Under the pieces are notes generated by a model. That model had not been told where the DNA came from. It searched no databases and saw only the letters and a list, made by a program, of their open reading frames with translations. Source: an uncultured Acidobacteriota bacterium (lineage in GTDB: Bacteria > Acidobacteriota > Terriglobia > Bryobacterales > Bryobacteraceae). Taken from it: a stretch of DNA of 17,810 nucleotides. The position numbers and the translations under genes were made by a program. This document shows positions 7,141 to 13,214 of this stretch, piece after piece; position 1 is the first letter of the stretch; the number at the start of each line of letters is the position of its first letter. The DNA is taken from positions 1 to 17,810 of the forward strand of contig CALFYN010000061.1 of the NCBI GenBank assembly GCA_937952345.1, given 5' to 3'.

Positions 7141-8033
7141 GCGAGGGCCTGCTTGTATTCGTGGACGGTGCGCAAAGCCATATGGGCCAGTGTAAATCCG
7201 TTGCGGACGGTTTCCCTAGCGGTGTCGCCGAGGCGGTGGGCGAGGGATGGGTCGGACATGAGGCGGCGGATGGCGCGGGCGATGTCTTCCACATCGTTAT
7301 TGACGAGGAGGCCGGTCTTTTCGGGCAGAACGATTTCGGGGAGGCCGCCGACTTTGCTGGCGATGACGGGAACGCCGTGGGACATGGCGAGGAGCGCGGC
7401 GGAGCCGAGCCCTTCCATTTCGCTGAGGTAGAGGAGGGCGCGGGCGGAGGGCAAATCCTGTTCGAGGTTGTGGGAGAGCAGCAGGGGGACGCCGGCGCGT
7501 TGCGCGGCTTCGCGGCCGAGGGCGGCGCACTTGCGGGGATCGTCCCAGGCGGGGGCGATGAGTTGATCGCCGTGGTGGGGCGGGGCTGGCTCGACGGGGA
7601 CGCCGTCGTAGACGATGCCGATGCGGTGTTCGGGGATGCCGTAGTCGCGCAACTGGCGGGCCACGTAGGCGGAGATGGCGAGGAAGCGGCGTGGTTTGGA
7701 ATATTTCCAGCGGGAGAGCCATCCGGTGCGGAGGGGGAAGGCGACGCGTCGCGAGACCACGAAGGGGCCGTTGGCGGCGAGGGCGGCGATGGTGTGCGAG
7801 CGCGCATCATGGGCATGGGTGATGGCGACGTTCTTCGATTGCTTCGCTACGTTCCAGAGAGTGAGAGGAGCGACGGGGACGTCGCGCTGGCGGGCTTCGC
7901 CGTAGAGAGGGGAATGTGGCGGGGCGAGCAGGAGCGGCTGCCAACCGATGGTTTTCTGGCCGACGGCGAGGTACAGAGTCTGCCATTGGCCGCCGCGCAT
8001 TTGTTTGCCGCTGTCGAGGTGGAGAACGCGCAT
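7137..8033 (-). CDS. GT-B fold glycosyltransferase (GT4-like), short form
   Basis: This 298-residue protein is shorter than the usual 350-380 of the family. The N-terminal Rossmann half begins MRVLHLDSGKQMRGGQW, with ITHAHDARSH in the acceptor region. The C-terminal nucleotide-sugar half has LYLSEMEGLGSAALLAMSHG, VPVIASKVGGLPEIV and EKTGLLVNNDVEDIA, as in GT4. In the donor-binding E-x7-E motif the first Glu is present but the second position is Leu. The ATG at 8033 is 2 bases after the preceding glycosyltransferase stop, without a clear Shine-Dalgarno, so translation is probably coupled. A likely role is surface glycan or LPS core assembly; donor and acceptor are unknown. Confidence 0.85.
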   Translation of the reverse strand: MRVLHLDSGKQMRGGQWQTLYLAVGQKTIGWQPLLLAPPHSPLYGEARQRDVPVAPLTLWNVAKQSKNVAITHAHDARSHTIAALAANGPFVVSRRVAFPLRTGWLSRWKYSKPRRFLAISAYVARQLRDYGIPEHRIGIVYDGVPVEPAPPHHGDQLIAPAWDDPRKCAALGREAAQRAGVPLLLSHNLEQDLPSARALLYLSEMEGLGSAALLAMSHGVPVIASKVGGLPEIVLPEKTGLLVNNDVEDIARAIRRLMSDPSLAHRLGDTARETVRNGFTLAHMALRTVHEYKQALA

Positions 8034-8035
8034 GG

Positions 8036-8782
8036 TCAGCGTCCGGGACTCATGTTGCGGGCTTTGGCATATTTGAGGAAGGAGTAGAGGGCGGCCATGT
8101 AGGCGATGGCGAGGCCTTCGACGCCATCGAGGAAGCCGCGCTGGAGGAAGTAGGTGCGGAAGAAGGTCCAGGCGGGATCGGCGAGGAGATGCCGGTAGGT
8201 GACACGCTTGCCGCGGGCGACGAGTTCTTCGGCGGCGAGGGTGGTGTAGCGGTCCATGGTTTTGAGGTGCTCGGTGAAGGACTGGCAGGTGTAGTGGAGG
8301 AGATTGGAATCGAGGTGGCCGATGGTGCCGTAGACGGTGACGCTTTCGTGGACGTAGTCGCCGATCCACTTGGCTTTGTCGCGGCGGTAGAGGCGGACTT
8401 TGCGATCGGGGTACCAGCCGGAGTGGAGGATCCACTTGCCGAGATACTGGGCGAGGCGGGGCATGGTGTAGGAGTCGAATTGCGGGCCGTTTTTCTTGAG
8501 GAGCCAGATGTCGGCTTCGAGGGATTCGCTGAGGGCTTCGTCGGCGTCGATGGAGAGGATCCAGTCGTATTTAGCGCATTCGGTGGCGAAGTTTTTCTGG
8601 CCGGCGTAGCCGCGCCAGCCGGCTTCGACGACGCGGGCGCCGAGCTTGGTGGCGATTTCGATGGTGCGATCGATGGAGCCGCTATCGACGACGACGATTT
8701 CGTCGCAGCAGCGAAGGCTTTCAATGGCGCGGGCGATGTTGCGCTCTTCGTCACGGGCGATGATGGTGGCGGAGATCTGCAT
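8036..8782 (-). CDS. Family 2 glycosyltransferase (WaaE/KdtX-like)
   Basis: This 248-residue protein has a GT-A core: an N-terminal ISATIIARDEERNIARAIES strand-helix, EIVVVDSGSIDRTIEIA, and a DxD motif IDADE at 79-82. The segments GYAGQKNFA and YPDRKVRLYRR, with the hydrophobic C-terminus, resemble the WaaE/KdtX group that adds a hexose to LPS inner core. It would act at the cytoplasmic face of the inner membrane. Start and stop lie 2 bases from both neighbours, so it is embedded in the operon. The specific sugar transferred is not deducible. Confidence 0.9.
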   Translation of the reverse strand: MQISATIIARDEERNIARAIESLRCCDEIVVVDSGSIDRTIEIATKLGARVVEAGWRGYAGQKNFATECAKYDWILSIDADEALSESLEADIWLLKKNGPQFDSYTMPRLAQYLGKWILHSGWYPDRKVRLYRRDKAKWIGDYVHESVTVYGTIGHLDSNLLHYTCQSFTEHLKTMDRYTTLAAEELVARGKRVTYRHLLADPAWTFFRTYFLQRGFLDGVEGLAIAYMAALYSFLKYAKARNMSPGR

Positions 8783-8784
8783 GG

Positions 8785-9705
8785 TTATAGCGCCGCCGTG
8801 GCTATGGGCACGGGCATGAAGGAGATGACGAAGATGCCGATGCTGAGCAGGGCGAGGCGTGCTCTGCCAGTGCCCAACTGTTCGGGGTCGTAGATGGGCG
8901 GATGCTTGAGGCCGAAGAAGAACAGTATGGCCGCCCAGATGAGCCAGGGCCAGTAGAAGTAGCCGAGGGCGAGCAACACTACCCAGAATACTCGGGTGAG
9001 GAGGCGGAATTTCGGGCCGGCGAAGGCGTAGAGGATGTGGCCTCCGTCGAGCTGGCCGAAGGGGAGGAGATTGAGGGCGGTGGCGAAGATGCCGACCCAG
9101 GCGGCGCGGGCGATGGGGTGGAGGTAGATATCGGCGGCGGGGACTCCGGGGAAGATGAGGGATTCGAGGGCGCGGATGAGAAGGGGGACGCCGAAGACGA
9201 GGTCGCCCTGATCGGCGATGCCGGGGATGACTTTGGAGAAGGCGAGTCCGATGCCGAGGGCGGGGATGAGGAAGACGAATCCAGCGATGGGGCCGGCGAC
9301 GCCGACATCGAACAATTCTTTGCGGGTGAAGATGGGGGAGCGGATGCGGATGAAGGCTCCGAGGGTGCCGATGAAGGTTGGGGCAGGGAGGAAGTAGGGG
9401 AGGCTGGCGTCGAGGCGGTAGTGGACGCAGGCGAGGTAGTGGCCGAATTCATGGGCGAGGAGGATTAAGAGGAGAGGGAGGGAGAAGAGGAGGCCGGCGG
9501 CCATACGGGAGGGATTATGCCAGATTTCGGCGTAGCCGTCGAGGTCGGATTCGAGTTCGAAGGCAGGGCGATTCTGGTGGAAGTTTTCGGCGATGCGGGT
9601 GCCGACGAAGGTAGTGCTGAAGATGGTGAGCAGTAAAAGGAGGATGTGCAGCCACAGGCGGCGCCGGGCGGCAGTGGGTATCCAGGTCGATGGAGTAGGA
9701 TACAA
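8785..9705 (-). CDS. M50 family site-2-type membrane metalloprotease
   Basis: This 306-residue polytopic protein has the zinc motif HEFGH at 85-89 and the second motif LLPFGQLDGGH with Asp220. GPIAGF and TFIGTLGAFIRIRSPI are characteristic of the S2P branch without a PDZ domain. It should cut substrates within the membrane; targets are unknown. The only plausible start is TTG at 9705, because the frame is closed by the TAA of the HU gene five codons upstream and the next Met lies past the first membrane helix. The gene follows HU by 12 bases and is followed by glycosyltransferase genes, so it is probably expressed with them. Confidence 0.9.
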   Translation of the reverse strand: MYPTPSTWIPTAARRRLWLHILLLLLTIFSTTFVGTRIAENFHQNRPAFELESDLDGYAEIWHNPSRMAAGLLFSLPLLLILLAHEFGHYLACVHYRLDASLPYFLPAPTFIGTLGAFIRIRSPIFTRKELFDVGVAGPIAGFVFLIPALGIGLAFSKVIPGIADQGDLVFGVPLLIRALESLIFPGVPAADIYLHPIARAAWVGIFATALNLLPFGQLDGGHILYAFAGPKFRLLTRVFWVVLLALGYFYWPWLIWAAILFFFGLKHPPIYDPEQLGTGRARLALLSIGIFVISFMPVPIATAAL

Positions 9706-9717
9706 AGGGCTTCGAGA

Positions 9718-9987
9718 TTATTGCAGGGTCTGCAGTTCCTTGCCGGGCTTGAAGCGGACAGCCTTGCCAGGCGGGATGGCGACTTCGGCTCCGGTGCGGG
9801 GATTGCGGCCGATGCCGGTTTTGCGGGGACGAACGTTGAAGATGCCGAAGCCGCGCAATTCGATGCGTTCGCCGTTGCCGAGGGCGCGCTTCATGCATTC
9901 GAATACGGTTTCGACGGCCATTTCGGCTTTGGTTTTGGTGATGCCCGTCTTGTTTACGACTTCGTTGATGATATCGAGCTTAATCAA
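9718..9987 (-). CDS. HU/IHF-family nucleoid DNA-binding protein
   Basis: This protein has 89 residues, the standard size for the family. The dimerisation helices (KLDIINEVVNKTGITKTKAE) are followed by IELRGFGIFNVRPRK and the beta-arm GRNPRTGAEVAIPPGKAV, with the DNA-kinking proline near residue 63. The start is TTG at 9987: an ideal AGGAGG lies 5 bases upstream and the protein then matches the family N-terminus. A start at 10053 would add 22 residues unlike the family. Its promoter is visible at 10069-10098. It heads a run of five same-strand genes with gaps of 12 bases or less. Confidence 0.95.
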   Translation of the reverse strand: MIKLDIINEVVNKTGITKTKAEMAVETVFECMKRALGNGERIELRGFGIFNVRPRKTGIGRNPRTGAEVAIPPGKAVRFKPGKELQTLQ

Positions 9988-9992
9988 GGAAA

Positions 9993-9998
9993 CCTCCT
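9993..9998 (-). promoter_or_regulatory. Strong Shine-Dalgarno deciding the TTG start of the HU gene
   Basis: AGGAGG on the minus strand, 5 bases before TTG at 9987, fixes the start. A perfect ribosome-binding site with a weak start codon is a notable pairing. Confidence 0.85.
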
Positions 9999-10068
9999 GA
10001 CGCCGCTGCTGTGGGATGGAGTGATGGGCCTCCGCCCCCGAAGAAAAGCGCATTCGGCGGCAAACCTC

Positions 10069-10098
10069 ATGATAGGATTGAGTTTATAGTCTTGTCAA
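10069..10098 (-). promoter_or_regulatory. Promoter of the HU-M50-glycosyltransferase-prepilin peptidase operon
   Basis: On the minus strand, a perfect -35 TTGACA (10098-10093) and a -10 TATCAT (10074-10069) are separated by 18 bases. The leader to the TTG start would be ~75 nt. The promoter overlaps the region just upstream of the divergent flavin reductase gene. Confidence 0.65.
10085..10090 (+). promoter_or_regulatory. Possible -10 box of the flavin reductase-like gene
   Basis: TATAGT ends 10 bases before the ATG at 10101, with no convincing -35 and no Shine-Dalgarno. If used, the transcript would be nearly leaderless. It lies inside the spacer of the opposite HU promoter, so the two promoters would compete. 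Confidence 0.35.
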
Positions 10099-10100
10099 GC

Positions 10101-10583
10101 ATGGTTCCAACAGGTATCTCCGAAGCAACGTTCCGGCAGGCATGCGGGCTGTTCGCGACAGGCGTGGCGGTGGCCACGGTGTGCGGGGAGGCAGGCGAGC
10201 CGCACGGACTGACGATCAATTCGTTTACGTCGGTGTCGCTCGATCCGCCGCTGGTGTTGATCTGCATCGACTATCGAGCCCAGGTGCTGGAAGTGTTTGT
10301 GCGTGCGAAGCACTATGCGGTGAACATTCTGGGGGAGGCACAACAGGATATTTCGAACCGGTTTGCATATCGAACAGAGGATCGATTTGCGGGAGTGGAA
10401 TGGACAGCGGGTGAGACGGGAGCGCCGCTGATTGCGGGGGCGCTGGCGGCGATCGAATGCGTGACGCGGCAGATTATCGAAGGCGGGGATCATACGATTT
10501 TATTGGCGGAGGCTGTGGCGATTCATGCGGGGGCAGGGGATCCGTTGCTGTATTTCAACAGCCGGTACCGGCAGATCCGGTAG
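10101..10583 (+). CDS. Flavin reductase-like, FMN-binding split-barrel protein
   Basis: This 160-residue protein has the typical pattern of the short flavin reductase family: FRQACGLFATGVAVATV, then HGLTINSFTSVSLDPPLVLI, then HYAVNILGEAQQDISNRFA, and GGDHTILLAEAVAIH near the C-terminus. Such proteins bind FMN and use NAD(P)H to supply reduced flavin to a monooxygenase. No monooxygenase partner lies nearby. The ATG at 10101 is chosen because the family similarity starts there, although the frame is open from 10011. No ribosome-binding site is visible. It diverges from the HU gene and converges with the hypothetical gene ending at 11048. Confidence 0.9.
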   Translation: MVPTGISEATFRQACGLFATGVAVATVCGEAGEPHGLTINSFTSVSLDPPLVLICIDYRAQVLEVFVRAKHYAVNILGEAQQDISNRFAYRTEDRFAGVEWTAGETGAPLIAGALAAIECVTRQIIEGGDHTILLAEAVAIHAGAGDPLLYFNSRYRQIR

Positions 10584-10592
10584 AGGAACGGC

Positions 10593-10721
10593 GCGGCGGG
10601 ACCGGGGAGCGGATTCGCTCAAACCACGCAGTCCCGCGCACCGTGGGCCGGGCTCTCACACCCGCCTAGTGGGAGAGCGCGGCAATGCGGCGGGAGCCCT
10701 CGAAAACTCCGGCCGCAAGCT
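10593..10721. repeat. Structured repeat / candidate RNA element, copy 1
   Basis: This ~129-nt element lies between convergent genes and has three hairpins. Stem 1 is GCGGGA (10596-10601) with TCCCGC (10632-10637), extended by two pairs past a bulge at 10595. It encloses GAGCG-gatt-CGCTC (10607-10620). Stem 2 is GCTCTC-a-CAC (10652-10661) with GTG-g-GAGAGC (10669-10678) and loop CCGCCTA. Stem 3 is GCGGC-g-GGAG (10687-10696) with CTCC-g-GCCGC (10707-10716). The tail is AAGCT. Copy 2 at 10898-11033 has the same order of hairpins and similar loops but different, still paired, stems. The strand of any transcript is unknown. Confidence 0.8.
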
Positions 10722-10897
10722 GAACACGAAGAAAAATCTGGGAGTGGCGGGGCCGTGAAAGGAATGAGGTAGGATGAAATCGGCCTCGCCGCTCCGCACG
10801 ACAGGAAAGGGCCGCGTCCGGCCGCATCCTGCGTTCGCCGGCCGCGGGGATTGGGCTGCCGCAGCCGGAGAAGCTTGTATGAATTGGTATGAAAAAG
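10722..10897. other. Non-coding spacer between the two structured repeats
   Basis: I find no convincing gene in this GC-rich stretch. It contains palindromic blocks: CCGGCCGC and CCGGCCGCGG around 10818-10846, and GGCTGC-c-GCAGCC at 10854-10866. It ends with GCCGGAGAAGCT, which resembles the 3' tail of both flanking repeat copies. It may be a decayed third copy, but the alignment by eye is weak. Confidence 0.4.
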
Positions 10898-11033
10898 GGC
10901 GCACCGGACCGGGGAGCAGGTTCGCTCAAACCGCGCAATCCGGTGCGCCGCCGTGGGCCTTGCCTACGCGCCCGCCAAGCGCGACAGACAAGGCCACTGC
11001 CGCCGGAACCCCTCACGACACCGGCGGCAAGCT
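10898..11033. repeat. Structured repeat / candidate RNA element, copy 2
   Basis: This ~136-nt copy has longer and cleaner stems than copy 1. Stem 1 is GGCGCACCGGA (10898-10908) with TCCGGTGCGCC (10939-10949), a perfect 11 bp, enclosing GAGC/GCTC (10914-10917, 10924-10927). Stem 2 is GGCCTTG (10956-10962) with CAAGGCC (10989-10995), and inside it CGCGC (10967-10971) with GCGCG (10979-10983) and loop CCGCCAA. Stem 3 is GCCGCCGG (10999-11006) with CCGGCGGC (11021-11028), then tail AAGCT. Unpaired segments shared with copy 1 include ACCGGGGAGC, TTCGCTCAAACC and CCGTGGGCC. Confidence 0.82.
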
Positions 11034-11047
11034 CACGAATCGGGGTG

Positions 11048-11746
11048 TTACTGGCCGGCCATCTGACGGATGGCGGCAGCTTTTTCCTTCACTCCAAGAG
11101 GTGCGGCAAGGAGTCCGGTGACGGCACCGACGAGTTCCTCGTCGCTCCACTTGCGGGTGACGATTTTGGGAGTCCAATCGATGGGGACTTCGCGGACGAA
11201 CTCTTCCCAATAGAACGCTTCGACCTGGCCGTTCTGGGGATTGAAGCGGAGGGCCATATTGGCAGGGAAAGAGGTTTTGGTATTGGGGTCGCCGGTGGGG
11301 ACTCCGAGGGGATAATCCTCGGGGACGCCGGGACCGAAGTTGAGGCGACCGGCATCGAAGCGGCTCATCTTCTTGATGACAAGGCGGGGGATGGCCTGGA
11401 ACAACTGGGCGTAGGTGCGATAGAAATTCGCGGTGCCGGAAGAATAAATTTCGAACGTCGGGTCGCTGAAATTGAGCGGCATTTTGACGATGCTGCCGTC
11501 GGGATTGCGATCGAGGGTGAGATATTCGAACGATTCCCGGGACGGATTCCAGATGGTGCTGTTGTCGCGCCAGTATTTGGGGCCGCTGCCCTCGGTGGGG
11601 GGCATGACGCCGACGGCCTGGATCCAATGCTGTTCGGAGGCAAACGCTCCGATCTGGTGGGGAATGATATTACACTGCTGCAGGGCTGCCAGTGTTTCCC
11701 TGGCGACCGCGCCGGCGCGCGCGTCGGGAATGGCGAAGAATTTCAT
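11048..11746 (-). CDS. Hypothetical protein of unrecognised family
   Basis: This 232-residue soluble-looking protein has no signal peptide and no membrane helix. The ATG at 11746 (MKFFAIPDARAGAVARE) is preferred over 11788 because AAGGA lies ~9 bases upstream. It is rich in aromatic and Asn/Pro residues. Segments such as DNSTIWNPSRESFEYLTLDR and FYRTYAQLFQAIPRLVIKKM suggest a folded alpha/beta protein, but I recognise no catalytic motif. It follows the M20 peptidase gene on the same strand after a 179-base gap that is AT-rich with palindromes, so it may have its own promoter. It ends 14 bases from the edge of structured repeat copy 2. Confidence 0.75.
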   Translation of the reverse strand: MKFFAIPDARAGAVARETLAALQQCNIIPHQIGAFASEQHWIQAVGVMPPTEGSGPKYWRDNSTIWNPSRESFEYLTLDRNPDGSIVKMPLNFSDPTFEIYSSGTANFYRTYAQLFQAIPRLVIKKMSRFDAGRLNFGPGVPEDYPLGVPTGDPNTKTSFPANMALRFNPQNGQVEAFYWEEFVREVPIDWTPKIVTRKWSDEELVGAVTGLLAAPLGVKEKAAAIRQMAGQ

Positions 11747-11841
11747 TGGGTGGATTCCTTTCCGCGAGGGCCGCCGCGTCAGCAGCAAGCCTCACTCACA
11801 ACTCCACGATACAGGGCGGGTGTCGAAAAACGTGCGGAAGG

Positions 11842-11881
11842 TTTCCCGATATTGTTTGCAAATTACTGTAAATCAGGGAAA
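11842..11881. promoter_or_regulatory. AT-rich nested palindromes upstream of the hypothetical gene
   Basis: In this GC-rich window, an AT-rich patch holds an outer inverted repeat, TTTCCCGAT (11842-11850) with ATCaGGGAAA (11872-11881). Inside it are the palindromes TTTGCAAA (11855-11862) and TTACTGTAA (11863-11871). It lies about 100-135 bases upstream of the ATG at 11746. An operator or promoter is plausible, but I see no well-spaced -35/-10 pair. Confidence 0.4.
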
Positions 11882-11925
11882 TAAAATTTCCAACGTGTTC
11901 GTGACGGGGTCGCTGAGGGAGGTTT

Positions 11926-13173
11926 TCAGGGCTGGAGGAGCAGGCAGAGGGTGAGAAGAACGCGCTGCAGGCCTAAATCGCGGCCATCGGGATCGAACCA
12001 CTCTTCGGGCGTATGGGCGCCGCCGCCCTGGCCTCCGGCTCCGATGGAGACGGCTTCGAGGCCCATGGAGAGTGGGATGTTGGCATCGGTGGAGGCGCAA
12101 TCGAGATGGGCGCGGATATTGAGGTGCGCGTCGACGGCGCGGAGGATGGGGAGGAGGCGGGAATCGTCGGGGATGGCGCCACCGGGGCGGGCGCCGATTT
12201 CGCGGATTCTGGCTTGGACGCGGCCGGCGGAGGCGCGCTCATTTTCGACGCTGACGGCTCGTTCGAGGGCGAAGGAGAGGTATTGAGACAATTCCTCGAT
12301 GCGTTCCTGGTCTTCGGAGCGAACGTCGAGTTTGGCGCGGGCGGATGTGGGAATGGAATTGACGCTGATGCCGCCTTCGACGATGCCGAAGTTGAAGGAC
12401 ACGCGCGGGGAGATGGGGAAGCCATCTTCGAACTGTCCTTCGGTGAAGAAGTGGATGGCGCGGGAGAGCGCATGCACGGGGTTGGCGGTGCCATGATCGC
12501 TCCAGCTATGGCCGCCGGGGCCGGAGACGGTGACTTCGAAGCGGCGGCTGGCGAGGGCGCGGCAGGTGATGTGATCGGTTCCGGGGCCGTCGAGGACGAG
12601 GTAGGTGCGAATTTTTCCGGCGAGGGGGGACTGGCGGCAAAGGAAGCGCATGCCGCTGAGGTTGCCTTCGCCCTCTTCGCCGACGTTGGCGATGAGGATG
12701 GGGGAGACGGGAAGGGGCGGCTCGGATTTCCAGAGGGCGGCGAAGGCGAGCAATCCAGCCAAGCCTGCTCCGTTATCGGAGACGCCGGGGCCGCGGAATC
12801 GTCCGTCGGGGGCAATGAAGACATCCTCGGTGCGTTTGGGGGCGAGGACGGTATCGAGATGGGCGGTGAGGGCGACGAAGGGGCCATCGCGGCGGGAATC
12901 GGGGAAGGCGACGACGTTACCGGCGCGGTCGAGTTTGGAGTCCCAGCCGAGGGCGCGAAACTGGGCGGCCATCCATTCGGCGCGTTTCTCTTCGAAGAAA
13001 GTGGGAGCGGGGATGCGGCAGAGCGCGAGGTGCTGCTCGGTGATCCAGTTGCGCTGGGCGGAGAGCACCTTGACGGCTTTGCGAACGCCGGCCTGGGAGG
13101 CGAGTTCCGACAGTGTTTTGGCGAGCTTGGGGTCCGGCTTCGCCCTGCGCACTGCCTCCGTGGATAACGCCAT
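11926..13173 (-). CDS. M20 family zinc metallopeptidase
   Basis: This 415-residue protein has the dizinc ligands of the M20/M25/M40 clan: His105 with Asp107 (TAHLDTV), bridging Asp133 (GVSDNGAGLAG), the Glu166-Glu167 pair (VGEEGEGNLSG), Asp195 (VLDGPG) and a C-terminal His near 387 (GAHTPEEW). GGHSW near 222 belongs to the dimerisation domain. It should be a cytoplasmic aminopeptidase, di/tripeptidase or amidohydrolase; PepT-like enzymes are the nearest in look. The ATG at 13173 has AAGGAG about 6 bases upstream; a start at 13329 would run into the citrate synthase gene. It starts 41 bases after the citrate synthase stop and may be co-transcribed with it. Confidence 0.92.
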   Translation of the reverse strand: MALSTEAVRRAKPDPKLAKTLSELASQAGVRKAVKVLSAQRNWITEQHLALCRIPAPTFFEEKRAEWMAAQFRALGWDSKLDRAGNVVAFPDSRRDGPFVALTAHLDTVLAPKRTEDVFIAPDGRFRGPGVSDNGAGLAGLLAFAALWKSEPPLPVSPILIANVGEEGEGNLSGMRFLCRQSPLAGKIRTYLVLDGPGTDHITCRALASRRFEVTVSGPGGHSWSDHGTANPVHALSRAIHFFTEGQFEDGFPISPRVSFNFGIVEGGISVNSIPTSARAKLDVRSEDQERIEELSQYLSFALERAVSVENERASAGRVQARIREIGARPGGAIPDDSRLLPILRAVDAHLNIRAHLDCASTDANIPLSMGLEAVSIGAGGQGGGAHTPEEWFDPDGRDLGLQRVLLTLCLLLQP

Positions 13174-13214
13174 TCTTGCTCCTTGTCGAAGACAGTGCCC
13201 GCGAGCCTGTCCGG

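Noticed and set aside
6433..8893. Long plus-strand frames opposite the prepilin peptidase and glycosyltransferase genes
   Set aside because: Acidic, Gly/Ala/Asp/Glu-rich antisense translations without recognisable domains; the minus-strand genes are well supported and tightly packed.
10651..10690. tRNA-like D-arm look (GTGGGAGAGCGC) in repeat copy 1
   Set aside because: There is no acceptor stem, anticodon arm or T-loop with the right spacing, and copy 2 does not keep the resemblance.
10666..11121. Several ORFs of 80-116 codons across the structured repeat region
   Set aside because: Biased composition, no ribosome-binding sites, and they run through hairpins whose pairing, not codons, is conserved between the two copies.
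12013..13167. Long plus-strand open frame of 384 codons opposite the M20 peptidase gene
   Set aside because: It is a Gly/Ala/Asp/Glu-rich antisense shadow caused by high GC at codon third positions. The minus-strand M20 gene has all its metal ligands and a proper ribosome-binding site.
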